64,000 bases of DNA from Sphaerosporella brunnea (GCA_008704415.1 VXIS01000039.1:124001-188000), one strand, 5' to 3'; shown: positions 33,817 through 45,184, counted from the first letter of the stretch. Numbers and translations are program-made. The notes: generated from the letters alone by a model not told the origin.

Positions 33817-34403
33817 ATGAAGGTCGTGCGTGGCAAGGTCGCGCGGCCGCTGGACAGTTTGACGGTGGACGGTGGGATGGGGTTGGGTGGTCCTGCCAAA
33901 ATTCGTCACAGAGAGGAGGAGGACGAGGCCCAAAGTTCCGCATACGCAGATACGGTTGGGCTCGAACAGGTATATGGTAGTGGACCATTGGCGGTGACGA
34001 CCGTCCCCGGGTTAGACAACGCGGCATTCCGCTCGCCCGCAGGCACGCTGTGATCTCTGACTGTCGACGTCGCATTGAGGCCCTGGAGATGAAGATCAAC
34101 CGGAACCAATGCGAGATTGATAATCTCCTCGACAAGACTGCTACAATGAAGATGTCATTCAGTCCTTACTCTTTTGTGAGAAACCGGTTCTTGAGTCAGT
34201 ATAAACGAGACAAGCTCGGCAAGGTTACGGGCACGGACGCTCGAATAATCGACGCGTGCGATATTGAAGCATTTAGTGAATGCGCCTTCAGAGGAGACGT
34301 TGTGTTTGACGCAGGGTTGTACACCGGGAAAGGACGTCGGAGGGACGTATCAACCTACGAGAACCTCTACGGCCTGGATCCGATGAGGGTAGCATCAATC
34401 TGA
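33817..34403 (+). CDS. Hypothetical coiled-coil protein (exon structure uncertain)
   Basis: The 3' part (34089-34403) reads MKINRNQCEIDNLLDKTATM, then YSFVRNRFLSQYKRDKLGK and a C-terminus with YENLYGLDPMRVASI. The pattern 'coiled coil, (I/V)RNRF.S..KRDKL...YGL.P' recalls a widespread family of uncharacterised ascomycete proteins. One frame-preserving model is 33817-33969 joined to 34080-34403 (158 aa), with an intron starting GTATATGG after GLEQ and ending ATTGAG; a better-looking CCGCAG acceptor at 34042 does not keep this frame. The upstream exon is therefore uncertain, and the locus could be a decaying copy. No function known. Confidence 0.45.
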
Positions 34404-34540
34404 TTGTAGATACAGAGGGAAATAACTGGTTGTAGGCCGCATTAAGCGGCATCAGCTCGCGATTACTCCAGAGTGTTTTCTCATCGCCGGCGGTTAACAT
34501 CACGGCCAATATCTCCACGCCACCCCAAAATTACCCGGTA

Positions 34541-34701
34541 CAGTCGACTCTCCCTATATAAGAATATTATATAAGAATAATCTTCGTATAAGAATACGGG
34601 TGACCGGTTTGTGAGGGACAAGCCACTCTCTATAAGAATTTTCACTTTACAAGAATACGCCCCAGCGGTCCCGACCGTATTCTTATATAGAGAGTCGACT
34701 G
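34541..34701. mobile_element. Pogo-like MITE
   Basis: A 161-bp element with inverted ends CAGTCGACTCTC (34541-34552) and GAGAGTCGACTG (34690-34701), extending imperfectly into TATATAAGAATA. The interior contains several TATAAGAAT words in both orientations. TA precedes the left end (34539-34540). CA follows the right end, possibly a mutated TA. CAGT-type ends at TA sites are typical of pogo/Fot1-like Tc1-mariner elements in fungi. No transposase is encoded. Confidence 0.75.
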
Positions 34702-34702
34702 C

Positions 34703-34917
34703 AAAGTCCCTGACCACTTGATGGTGGATATCGGTAGATAGTGGATGATGAGATAAGATAAGCGATATGCCTAAAGCGGTAAGGTTCCACGACTGCCAGC
34801 CCTGCGCGCCTGGCCGCTCACTGATCATCACTCGCCTTACCGCTTTAGGCATATCTTTTATCTTATCTCATCATCCACTATCTACCGATATCCACCATCA
34901 AGTGGTCAGGGACTTTA
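34703..34917. mobile_element. Palindromic TA-target MITE, copy 2
   Basis: A 215-bp fold-back element related to copy 1 at 9530-9747. The left end AAAGTCCCTGACCACTTGAT and the right end ATCAAGTGGTCAGGGACTTT are exact inverses. It is more symmetrical than copy 1, so it is probably closer to the intact form. It abuts the pogo-like MITE at 34541-34701; both elements may have used neighbouring TA sites. Confidence 0.9.
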
Positions 34918-35277
34918 CTAGAAAAGTCGTGAAAAAACGCTGCCGGAAAAAGGGATCCTGGGTTTCGCTGGCAATCAGAGCAATCCAATTATAATAGAAA
35001 GAGCCGCTCGTCTAACGGCGAAACGAAACTAACTAAACAAACCTTCCCCCATCACGTGCAATTAGCCAAGCCGTGAAGCCCGTGCAGCCAATCGGCATCG
35101 CCCGCGAAAATCTTTTGGAGGCAAGCTTCTTTTAACCCATCTCATCATCCAGCGCGCCCTCAATAACCACACTCCACACGACACGAATCCACAACTTCAA
35201 CATCTCGGCCTCCCCCGGTCACCGCCTATATCTTCACCTAACAGCCTTCCTCACCTTCGTTCTTCTCCACAACCGCA
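34918..35277 (+). promoter_or_regulatory. Upstream region of TIM17
   Basis: A CA/CT-rich 5' leader lies just before the TIM17 ATG, with CACGTG at about 35055. No other motif is recognised. Confidence 0.35.
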
Positions 35278-36099
35278 ATGGATCACTCGCGAGATCCCTG
35301 TCCCTGGGTCGCCATCAACGACTTTGGTGGTGCTTTCTCTATGGGAGTAAGTTTTGTCTCGACTCAGATCACTGCCACCTCCGGAACTAACTGTTATCAG
35401 GCCGTCGGAGGTGCTGTCTGGCACGGTGTCAAGGGTTTCCGCAACTCTCCTGCTGTAGGTTTCGCCTTTTCTCGCTTTCGTTGCTTCGATGCTCGACCCC
35501 ACAGCCGCTCCGCTGATCCGGATGCCTCGTCACCATGGGCGGTGCTCGTGCCAGCTTTGTGACCGACCTGTTTCGGGCATAAATCTTTCGGACAACTCGC
35601 TAACTTTCGTTCTATAGGGTGAACGCCGAATTGGCGCTCTCACGGCCATCAAGGCTCGTGCACCCGTCCTTGCCGGAAACTTCGGTGTGTGGGGTGGCCT
35701 CTTTTCAACATTCGACTGCGCCGTGAAAGGAGTGCGAGCCAAGGAAGACCCCTGGAATGCCAGTATGTGAATCGATCACAGTCTCACAGAAAATACTGAC
35801 AGTCGATTGCAGTCATCGCCGGTTTCTTCACTGGTGGAGCTCTTGCAGTTCGTGGTGGATGGAAGGCAGCAAGGAACTCGGCCATCAGCTGTGGTATCTT
35901 GCTTGGTGTGATTGAGGGTGCTGGTATCGTTGTCAACAGAATGATGGCGGGAAACAGCAGGCCGCAGAACCCTCCAGTATGTTGACCCTTATCCGCGCAG
36001 TTGCGCACGTAGCTCTTCGCTGCACGGGGACAATTGCTGACAGATGCACTATAGCTGCCGTCGGAAAGCTCAACGGTCGGAGCCCCCCTCCCTGCATAA
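35278..36099 (+). CDS. TIM17: Mitochondrial inner-membrane import translocase subunit Tim17
   Basis: Five exons, 35278-35346, 35401-35454, 35618-35762, 35813-35976 and 36055-36099; 158 aa. Tim17 is a core subunit of the TIM23 complex that moves presequence proteins across and into the inner membrane. The N-terminus [18 protein letters not shown] and the segment [18 protein letters not shown] are family signatures. Four hydrophobic, glycine-rich segments are visible ([63 protein letters not shown]). The two conserved cysteines ([15 protein letters not shown]) are kept. The C-terminus is short. Introns of 50-163 bp have standard borders. Confidence 0.95.
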
Positions 36100-36944
36100 G
36101 CCCACTGTTTTTCACATTCACCTAATCGGCTCGGATTTTCTTTGAATGTAACATAATACGTGCGGTTTTTCTTTTCAATCTTCGGCGGCTAGAATATTTT
36201 TGTGTTTCGACCAGTCAACAGCAGTTGTCGGCATCAGGGTTGCCAGTAGCCGGCCTGCAACAGTCCGGGTGGGCTGGCTGAAGCAATCAACACACACTGG
36301 GGTACTGGACAGCTGAAAAGCCCTGTAGTTCCGCTTAATTCTGCCCAGCCCGGCCGCCAACATTCATCTCTACTCTACACCAGGTGTGATCCGCGAGGGA
36401 AGGGAACGGGAGGAGTTGTATGATATATCTGGGGCGCATTGTCTGTTTCTTTTTCTTTTTTTTTTTGTTTTTTTTTGGGTGGGGGCGGGGGGGTTCCTAT
36501 TTCCACCTTTGTACAGGCATGCATTTTGCTTTTGTAGGGTCATGTTCGGTCTGGTCTGTTTTGCTGGGTGGCGAATAAAAGCATAGAGTAACTAGACTTC
36601 TCGTTGTTCGGAATCGAAGCCATAAGAATCACTGTCTAGACTTTAGAGTAGATGAACTGCTGCAAAATTGAGTTGTTCATGCGCGTGAACCGGCGTGGCG
36701 ATGCAAAGCGAAAAAAAAAAAAAAGTATTCACGGCTGAAAACTTCTGGTGTCAGTGCGCGTGCCCCGCCAATCGAAGGAACCCCGCCATGAGGCTTGGCT
36801 TTTTTAGAGTCACCCCCGCTTTCCTTCAAAGGGTCGCCGTTCCTCACCTTTTTACTTACACGCTCACCACACGCGATATAAACACGGCTCCAATACCCTT
36901 AGACCAGCCAATCCTTGGATTCGACAGATAGACACACAGCGAGA
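36100..36944. other. TIM17-KRS1 spacer with a decayed hAT-MITE-like fragment
   Basis: It contains a GC-rich segment at 36226-36363 (CAGTAGCCGGCC, GGGTGGGCTGGC, CAGCCCGGCCGCC) similar to the hAT MITE at 7826-8262, a T-rich run near 36440-36478 and an A run near 36711-36724. A pyrimidine-rich leader precedes the lysyl-tRNA synthetase start. Confidence 0.45.
36226..36363. repeat. Probable decayed fragment of the hAT MITE family
   Basis: CAGGGTTGCCAGTAGCCGGC at the left resembles the left end of the 7826 element (CAGTGTTCTCAGTAGCCAGC). The right side (CAGCCCGGCCGCCAACATT) is a weak inverse. About 300 bp of interior is missing, and no target duplication remains. Confidence 0.4.
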
Positions 36945-38995
36945 ATGGCGGACACTCTAGCAGTCGCGCCTCCGGCGCAGGATACCCCCAATCTCCAGCT
37001 CGATGAAGTCACCGGTGAGATGGTTTCCAAGTCGGAACTGAAGAAGAGACAGAAGAAGAGAGATATTGAGAAGAGGAAGGTACTTGTTGCCGACGCCGTG
37101 TCCAAGGGCGGTTGGACATGTAGTGCTGAACAATCTTCTGCAGGCTGAGAAGGCTTCCGTTGTTCCCGTGAAGGCCAAGAAGGGAGAAGCTGCCGATGAC
37201 AAGGCAAACATGGAAGAGTTGACTCCAAACGTTTGAGCCCCGCTGTCTTATCTCCCGTTAGACTCTGCTGACAAGTTGCCAGCAATACTTCGAGATTCGT
37301 TCCAGGGCCATCAACAAGCTTCGCGAGACCAAGAACCCGAACCCCTACCCCCACAAGTTCCACGTCAAGAACAAGCTTGCAGAGATCATCGAGAAGTACT
37401 CCGACCTCAAGAAGGGTGAGACCAAGCCCGATGTCGAAGTCCGCGTTGCGGGTCGTATTCACGGATACCGTGCGTCCGGCAACAAGCTGCGTTTCTACGA
37501 CCTTCGTGCCGAGGGCATCAAGATCCAGGTCATGGCCCAGGCGCAGGAAGCCGTTGGCGACTACCTTGCCCAGCATGAGCACCTTCACCGCGGAGATATC
37601 ATCGGAATTGTCGGATTCCCCGGGCGGACGAACCCCAAGGCGGAGGACAACACCGGTGAACTCTCCATCTTCGCCAAGGAGGTTGTGCTGTTGACGCCTT
37701 GCTTGAGGATGTTGCCGACGGAGCACTTCGGTCTCAAGGACCAGGAGACCAGATACCGCCAGCGGTACCTGGACTTGATCATGAACAAGTCTACCAGGGA
37801 TGTTTTCGTTACCAGAAGCAAGATTGTTTCCTACATCCGTAGGTACTTCGATGAGAAGGACTTCGTGGAGGTGGAGACACCCATGATGAACGCCATCGCC
37901 GGAGGAGCCACCGCGAAGCCTTTCATTACCCACCATAACGAGTTGAACATGGATCTTTTCATGCGTGTTGCGCCTGAGCTGTACCTCAAGATGTTGGTCG
38001 TTGGAGGTCTCGAGAGGGTGTACGAGATTGGCCGTCAATTCAGAAACGAGGGTATTGACCTTACCCACAACCCTGAATTCACGACCTGTGAGTTCTACTG
38101 GGCGTACGCGGACTACTACGACTTGATCGAGGTTACGGAAGACCTTGTTTCGAATATGGTGAAGTACCTCACTGGTGGCTACAAGACCAAGTTCCAGACA
38201 CAAAGCGGAGAGGTTTACGAGGTCAATTGGGAGAAGCCATGGAAGAGGATTGACATGATGACCGAGTTGGAGGAGAAGACCGGAGAGAAGTTCCCTCCTG
38301 GAGACCAGCTTCACACCGCGGAGACCAATGAGTTTTTGAAGAGGGTCTTGAAGAAGCACAATATTGAGTGTTCGCCTCCTCAAACCAATGCCCGCATGCT
38401 CGACAAGCTTGTTGGAGAATTTATCGAGGAGCAGTGCATCAACCCGACTTTCATTACTGGCCACCCCCAGATGATGTCTCCCCTGGCCAAGTACCACCGT
38501 GAGCGGACTGGTCTGTGTGAACGTTTCGAGGCATTCGTTTGCAAGAAGGAGATCGTCAACGCCTACACTGAGTTGAATGACCCCTTCGATCAGCGTCTGC
38601 GATTCGAAGAGCAGGCCAACCAGAAGGCCCAGGGTGACGATGAGGCACAGCTGATCGACGAGAACTTCTGTACCTCTCTGGAATACGGTCTCCCGCCTAC
38701 TGGTGGTTGGGGTATGGGTATTGACAGAATCGTGATGTTCCTCACCAACCACTACTCTATCAAGGAAGTTTTGGCGTTCCGTAAGTTCTCTCCAGACCCT
38801 GGATGTTATCCTTTGATGATTCGATGTGCTAACATTGCCACAGCCTTCATGAAGGACGATCACTCGGAGAAGAAGAGTGCGGCCGAGGTGGTTGGAATCA
38901 GACCTATGCCGTAAGCCACATATTTTCTTCTAGGGAGTGCATCCCACTAACTGGCGTAATATAGCTGCGAGAGCACTGGTGAGCTGCAGTCGTAG
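36945..38995 (+). CDS. KRS1: Cytosolic lysyl-tRNA synthetase (class II)
   Basis: Five exons, 36945-37079, 37144-37230, 37283-38780, 38844-38910 and 38965-38995; 605 aa. It charges tRNA-Lys with lysine in the cytosol. An N-terminal lysine-rich helix ([15 protein letters not shown]) is the usual eukaryotic tRNA-binding extension. The OB-fold anticodon domain follows ([20 protein letters not shown]). Class II motif 1 ([20 protein letters not shown]), motif 2 ([20 protein letters not shown]) and motif 3 ([15 protein letters not shown]) are all present. The last two introns place the end IKEVLAFPFMKDD and a short tail [10 protein letters not shown] long open frame on the opposite strand across this gene is a codon-bias by-product. 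Confidence 0.97.
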
Positions 38996-39345
38996 AATAC
39001 TCTCAGTGTTGTGTTGGGTTGGGGTGCAAAAGCTGTCTTTTCCGTTCTGGTACGGGGTAAGGATGGGGCCATTGCATGACGGTATTCATAGGTAGAGTAC
39101 ATGTAATATCGCATTTGATGTCTCATCCATTCAAGCGTTTATTTTTTGGTGCCAATGTGAATCGCGCGCTCGGGCGAATCAGCAGTGCGTTGAATAATCG
39201 TGGCTAGAAAACGGCCTGCGCCACCATCGCCACGGTGCGTGGTGGTGCTTAACTAAACCCCCACTTTCCCGCTTAAACCTTACCTCATCCCATAAGAACG
39301 TCCGCAATTTGCTTCCGGCCTTCCGGGAATCACGCCCAATTCACC
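38996..39345. other. KRS1-COX15 spacer
   Basis: This is the 3' flank of KRS1 and promoter side of COX15 (350 bp). Nothing specific is recognised. Confidence 0.4.
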
Positions 39346-40906
39346 ATGTCGTTTTCCACAATGCCTGGCAGGCTATTGCTGCGATCCCGACTGTCCTGCA
39401 ACAGTGCCTGCCTGCCGAAACTACCCCGCCAGGTCTGTCCCTACACGTTGCCCACGACCTCGCGGACAGCAACCGTGAGCTCAACCCTCTCTTCTCTCGC
39501 CAGCAGGCAGCGCTCGGCTTTCCGCTCGTTCTCGTTCACATCCAAGTCCCTCCAAGGCTCTACTGTTCCTAAGGCCGATACTTCGCCTCTGCCAGGACTT
39601 GCGAATTCTCTTTCCCGCCCAGCAAAGGCTGCTGCTTCATGGCCGGAAATCAGCGACAGGAAGGTCGGGTTCTGGCTGATAGGGTCCGCCACTTTGGTCT
39701 TTGGAATTGTGGTTCTGGGCGGCCTCACCCGCTTGACTGAGTCTGGGTTCGTACTTTTTGGACACCCCCGAAAATCGTGGGAGATAACTGACGTTTCTCA
39801 GGCTCTCGATCACGGAATGGAAGCCAGTGACAGGAACGCTACCGCCGCTTTCACACGAAGACTGGATGGATAACTTCAACAAGTACAAAGACTCTCCAGA
39901 ATATCGAATTCTGAATCCGAACATGACTCTGGACGAATACAAGTTCATCTACTTTATGGAGTGGGGCCACCGTTTGTGGGGAAGGGCGATTGGTCTCACT
40001 TTCGTGTTGCCTGCCATATACTTTACCGTGCGTCGGCACGTGACTCCAAAGACGGCACTGCGACTGCTGGGTATCTCTGCCATGATCGGATTCCAGGGAT
40101 TTATCGGATGGTGGATGGTCAAGTCTGGTCTGCAGGACGACCTCTTCGCAGAGCCTGGCTCACACCCGCGAGTCTCGCAGTACCGTCTCACTGCGCATTT
40201 GGGCGCCGCTTTCGCCGTTTACTCTGCCATGTTGTGGTCGGGACTTGACATCCTGCGCGATAACCGCCTGTTGAAGAGTCCCAAGGGAGCTCTCAAGTGT
40301 ATGAAGGACCTGAGCGTTCCTCAACTCCGTGTCTTCCGCGGCCTCGTGGGCCTGATTGTGGCCATGGTTTTCACCACCGCCATGACGGGTGGACTTGTGG
40401 CCGGTCTCGACGCTGGACTCATTTACAACGAATTCCCAAAGATGGGACTTGGGTTCATGCCGCCAACTAAGGAGATGATGGATCCATTCTACTCGCACAC
40501 GGACGATCACTCGGATCTGTGGTGGCGTAGCTTGCTCGAGAACCCCACCACGGTACAATTCCAGCACCGTGTGGCTGCAATGACTACCTTCACCACCATC
40601 TGTGCCGTGTTTGCATACTCCCGCTTCAACTCCCGCGTCGCCGCGGCTATGCCAAAGCATCTTAAGAAGGGACTGATGGGTGTTCTTCACCTCGCTATGC
40701 TTCAGGTCCTCCTGGGTATCAGCACCCTCATCTATATGGTCCCCACACATCTTGCCGCTACGCACCAGGCTGGAGCCCTCGCGCTGCTGACCGGTTCGAT
40801 TGTCCTCGGCCACCGCGTGTGGCTGCCGCGGACTGCGGCTAGAATCGCGGCGAAGAGGCTAGAGGTTGCCGCATTGAAGGGTACGGCTGCTGCTAAGAAG
40901 CCTTAG
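39346..40906 (+). CDS. COX15: Heme A synthase COX15 (cytochrome c oxidase assembly)
   Basis: Two exons, 39346-39746 and 39802-40906; 501 aa. Cox15 oxidises heme O to heme A in the mitochondrial inner membrane, needed for complex IV. The first roughly 90 residues are Arg/Ser-rich without acidic residues, a mitochondrial targeting sequence. Membrane helices start at FWLIGSATLVFGIVVLGGL. The signature LTRLTESGLSITEWKPVTG is created by splicing the 55-bp intron (GTTCGT donor, TCTCAG acceptor). EWGHRLWGRAIG, AHLGAAFAVYSAMLW, QFQHRVAAMTTF and THLAATHQAGALALL carry the heme-ligating histidines. Length and topology (eight helices) fit the family. Confidence 0.96.
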
Positions 40907-43027
40907 ATGTCTGTGTACAAAAAACAAAAAAAAATTGGGCGTGTAGGATAGCGATCTAGAGGGTAAATCTAGTTTTTTTTTTTTTTTTTTTTTTTCTCTC
41001 GGACGATTTGATTTCCTTTTTTTCTTTTTGTAAATACTCTTTTTTTTTTCTCTCTCTCTTCTTCTTCGGATGTATTTGATACTCATACATAGAATACCCT
41101 ACTCTTCCTGACTTGACCATGGTCACTATATATTATCTCGATCTTCCGCAGGACGTTTCGTTTTCGTTTTGTTTTGTGAATGCTTGATGATGACGGTGAA
41201 GTTGTTGAGTGATCTTTGCTGCAGAAGCCCATCAAACTGTCTTTTGCTCTGGATCGGCACGGCGCGATGTTTTTATGAAGTACCGATCTGCCAATCCTAC
41301 AGAAAGCCCGGGTGGCATAACTGAGATACCGTTCTATGCCTCAGGTAGCTGCTCTAGATGTGGGTTTACAATAGGGGTTCTTTAAAATAAAAGTAATTCC
41401 GCATTGCTAGCTGCTTGTGTTGCTCAATGTCTCTTATATCCTTCTAGATTTTCTCTCGGAACGAGCTGCCAGAAAGTCGGTTTATAAGGTGGGAGTCCGC
41501 TCCGGAGCCACGCCACTCAAAAACTCACAACTCACACAGAGAAGAAGAACCATATTCGCAAAATGTCTTTCATTTCACCAAGAAAAACGACAGCCAGTAA
41601 CAGGGTCTCGGCGTATTTATCGGGTTTATCCCACCAGTTTAAAGGAGGAGGAAACCACAAAGACGTAAGCAAGCATGCAACTTGTAAGTTACGAAACAAA
41701 GGGTAAAAAAAAACCCAGACAAAACCAATAACTGCGAACAAACAGGGTATCGGTCGTAGGGATACCTACAACGACAAATGTGTTTTTTTTTTTTTTTTTT
41801 TTTTTTTTGTTTTTTGGGATTTGCAGTTGACGGGGGAGAACTGGTTTTTTCATTGAACTGGTCGACTACTCTCGGTCCCAATGCCGTTGTCCTTCTTCTT
41901 CTCCATCGTAACCATCGTTTCCGCAAACACAGGATCGTCATATATCAGACTATCTATGGCAGCTGTGCCACATCGCTTCGGGAGTAGCAGACGGCATGTA
42001 AATGAGACGGTGGATTTAATCTGGCTAGTCTACCGGTATTGGAGCCGTTCGACGGGGTAGGTGCTTATATCACGTGTGGTGAGCGGTCCACAATGTGGTC
42101 AGGCATACACCACCAGATGCGAGCCGCGAGCTCTGGCAGTTCCAGGCCGTCCTCTCTCGGTCAATGTGCGGCAGAGATACCGGGTACACTGGTACTAGCT
42201 TGTCGATTGTGTGCCTTTGCGGTTTCCTCCTGCTCGAGTTGATGATGTGTGGATGGATTCCTTATAGAGCGAGTATTGGTATGAGCTTGCTTCGTTCCAT
42301 GTCGTCGTCCAGTTTGTTGCTACGACTTGAAGCGTCGCCGTCCGGCGAGCTAGAAGAGGGAACTGCTCAACTTCTTCGACAAGTCGCCGATATCGGGGAC
42401 TGGCTTAGCAGAGGCAGTGATGGATTAGGCACCCAGTTTCGAAAGATATTAGGGTCGACTCGGATTTCGTTTGAGCGTTTATTTGGCGTTGGGTTGAGAC
42501 TCCCCGAGAGGATATTGACTGGTCGGTTACTTAGCTGCGTTTTTGGGCTTTTTGTGCTGTGTTGCAAGGGTTTTTGATCATTAATGTTGGGGGTATGAGG
42601 TTTGAAAGAGCGGTGAAGCAAGGCGCTTCACTAGTAATCACTCGGTCGACATGAGATTGGTATGCCTGCGAGCTTCTTAAAGTCTTCTTTCCAGCTCTAG
42701 AAAGCAGTTCACTTTCTATACAAAATACATGATGTATAATGGAAGCTATCACTATAGATATTCTCCGGCCATCAAAAGCCCGGCGGCTTACATAAGGCTT
42801 GTTACCTATTCACGTGTCAGTGCATGCTCGCCAAGTCTCGCCTTGCATCGGCCTTTCATCTCACACACGCAGAGCTCCGATTGGCCTGTCGCTGTTGAAC
42901 AAGAAAGGAAAGCACAAGGGCTCTCCCTGTGCATCCATCCCAGCTTGTAGCTGCCCCTCCTTCATCATCATCATCACCACCAGCCATCACTCCACACAGA
43001 ACAACAACCACACAAGCAAACGATGGG
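40907..43027. other. COX15-ATG101 spacer
   Basis: About 2.1 kb with T tracts at 40973-40995 and 41783-41808. A possible small open frame lies at 42281-42577. Before ATG101 there is a CAT/CCA/ACA-rich leader (about 42960-43020). Confidence 0.4.
42281..42577 (+). CDS. Possible small protein with hydrophobic C-terminus (weak)
   Basis: A 98-aa frame from an ATG (MSLLRSMSSSSLLLRLEAS). It contains a Glu/Leu-rich helix-like part (ELEEGTAQLLRQVADIGDWL) and ends in a hydrophobic stretch (LLSCVFGLFVLCCKGF) that could be a tail anchor. The frame is open upstream to about 42095 but without an ATG there. I do not recognise a family; it may be a chance frame. Confidence 0.25.
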   Translation: MSLLRSMSSSSLLLRLEASPSGELEEGTAQLLRQVADIGDWLSRGSDGLGTQFRKILGSTRISFERLFGVGLRLPERILTGRLLSCVFGLFVLCCKGF

Positions 43028-43728
43028 ATGGACCAGCCGCCCGTGTTTACCCTCGACGTGCTAACCGACCGCCAACTCCTGAGCGACGTTCTCAAAGGTC
43101 TGCGGCACTCCCACTCCCCCACCCCCAAACACTACAAAGCTAACCCCCCCCGCTGCTCAAAACAGGCGTGCTCACAACCCTCTTCTTCCACCGCCTCTTC
43201 AACAGCCTGCGACCGCGCACACGGGACCTGCTGGACCTAACGCTGCCAACATTTGACGACGCAGAGCTAGAAGCCTCGATCGACGCGCGATTGGCGACGC
43301 TGGCGCGGTACCTCAGCGTCGAGAGCGCCGCGGCGGGGGAGCGCGCGCGGCTGCAGGTGCAGTTTTTTGAGAAGCGGCCGCGGCGCGCCGGGTGGTTCGG
43401 GAAGGCGGAGGAGAAGGTGTGTTGGGAGGAGTGGAGGATTGAGGTGGAGGTTGTCGGGTGGAGGAGTGAAGCTGGTACCGCTCTCTCTCTCTTCTCTTCC
43501 TTTTGGGTGGGGGAATGTGGGGTGCTGATGTGATGAATAGAGCGCGCCACTGTCCGCGAACGCATAGAAGAGCAGTTGCACCGGACGGTTCTCAAGATCA
43601 TCACCACCGCCAGTAACGAGAAAAGCCACGTCCCACCCATCACCACAAACGACGCAAATCCATTTCCGTACGCCATCGCGTTGGCGCCGAAGGGGGAGAC
43701 CTGGGGTACTCGCATGGGCATTTTCTAA
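43028..43728 (+). CDS. ATG101: Autophagy-related protein 101 (ATG101, HORMA-domain subunit of the Atg1/ULK complex)
   Basis: Three exons, 43028-43097, 43166-43474 and 43541-43728; 188 aa. Atg101 pairs with Atg13 through HORMA domains and starts autophagosome formation; it replaces the budding-yeast Atg29/Atg31 arrangement in most other fungi. Visible family blocks: FTLDVLTDRQLLSDVLKG joined by splicing to VLTTLFFHRLFNSLRP, DLTLPTFDDAELEASID, VQFFEKRPRRAGWFGK (probable WF finger), VCWEEWRIEVEV, and the end SHVPPITTNDANPFPYAI. The expected Atg101 length is about 190-220 aa. Introns of 68 and 66 bp are standard. It converges with YOP1. Confidence 0.92.
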
Positions 43729-44407
43729 CCAAATCTAAGAAAGAAAAAAGAAAAAGGGGGGGGGGGGGTGGGCATAGAATCGATTTTTTTCGATGGTGTT
43801 TGGGCGTTGGTTTAAAAAGTCGTTGTTTGCTTTTGGGACGTTATTACTGCTGCTGACCATGATGATACATACACACTTGTTCTTTGAGATATACACTTGT
43901 GTTTTAATTGCTTGCCTCCTTGGAATATCTACTGGCTGTTGGGACGCTTTTGATTATTCTTCTTGTCATCTTGGGGTCTTTCTTGTGGTTATTTCTGTCT
44001 GCTCTATTGACGAAGCATTTCTATGCATTATAATATAAATACGAGGCAGCAGTCTGTATTCTTCCACAGCTTGTCGCAGGTTTGTGGCCGACGGGAGGCC
44101 TATGCCCATCTGCAACAGATTATGTGCACGTGGTATGTACTTGCAATGTATTCACCTTCCAATACAGCGGGTAAACACACCGAGCACCACCAAAAACAGC
44201 AGAGCAAAACGCAGTAATACCCACATTATGAGTTCAGGAACCAAAGCAAATACTTCGCAAGCAGCAGTAGTAGTGAAAACGTGAAACGTGAAACTTGAAA
44301 CCGTACAAAAACACAAATAAGACACCCTGTGCCCCCCCCTCCCCCTTTGCTCACTCACTCTTTCTCAAGATGTTTTTAGCCTCGGTTGCAGCGACCAAGT
44401 TTCGCAT
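43729..44407. other. Convergent ATG101-YOP1 3' flanks
   Basis: A 679-bp spacer with a G run near 43759. No gene recognised. Confidence 0.4.
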
Positions 44408-45184
44408 TTACAAGCTCTTGTCACTACCGATGCTGTCGACCTTGGCGCGCAGTCCCGCTGAGGCAGAGTTGGCGCTGTTGAACTGCTTGGCCAGCAGCGG
44501 CTGCAGGAAGGAGCGGAAGAGAACAGAGGCACCACTATATCCACTGTGAGTTACGCGAGATGCGGATTCGCGTGATAGCAGGAGAACGTACGAGAACTGG
44601 GGAAGACCGAGCCAGAGGATCAGGGCGAACTTGAAGACGTAGTAGAAAGGCAGCCAGTAGGTCACGCTGAAGGCACTTTCGAGCACGGAGAGGAAGGCGA
44701 ACACGATCCAGTAGCTGCGTGTGCGTGTCACATGTCAGCCACATCTGTGGTAACTAACTCCGAGAGCCCCCGGGAGAATCGAGTCTTGCTGCTTGCAAGA
44801 AACGCACAACCCGGGCTGGTCTCGCTCCGCTCGGATGGATAACTTACGTGAGCCATTGCGCATCGTCGACCTTAGAGGCGGTGAACAGCGCCTGCATCGA
44901 GTAGTAACCGGGAATCAAGAAACCAGCAAGGTTCGTGAAGAACTGGCCACCGTAGTTCAGGAAGATCAGGAAGAAGTAGACGGCTCCAGCACCTCCGACA
45001 ACGTACACCTTCGGCACGCCGGTTTGCTTCTCGAGGTTGTTGAGGGCGGGGTACTTCGTGAGCTGCATGCGTGGTTCATCAGGGTCAGGCTTTGCGGGGC
45101 TTTTTTTTTCGTTGGGGAGAGAAAACCAAATACCTCCTTGTCGAGCTGGGAGACCATGTTCATGGCTTTATCTTGGAACGACAT
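44408..45184 (-). CDS. YOP1: ER-shaping protein YOP1 (DP1/TB2/HVA22 family)
   Basis: Four exons, 45134-45184, 44848-45062, 44592-44714 and 44408-44543; 174 aa, the usual length. Yop1 inserts two hydrophobic hairpins into the ER membrane and bends tubules together with reticulons. Sequence blocks: KYPALNNLEKQTGVPKVYVV, FFLIFLNYGGQFFTNLAGF, IPGYYSMQAL, QWLTYWIVFAFLSVLESAFS, and WLPFYYVFKFALILWLGLPQ. Splicing joins LPQFS to GYSGASVLFRSFLQPLL, the expected cytosolic tail. The exon 3-4 intron is 48 bp, has no stop and is a multiple of three, so retention would add 16 residues. A (CCA)n tract lies about 35 bp upstream of the start codon. Confidence 0.95.

Noticed and set aside
36899..38863. A 654-codon open frame on the minus strand opposite KRS1
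   Set aside because: It lies exactly antisense to a clear lysyl-tRNA synthetase with all class II motifs. Its Leu/Val/Gly-rich peptide is the reverse shadow of a codon-biased gene, and it has no motif of its own.
42095..42280. Upstream extension of the small 42281 frame
   Set aside because: There is no convincing ATG start, and the sequence has no protein-like features.
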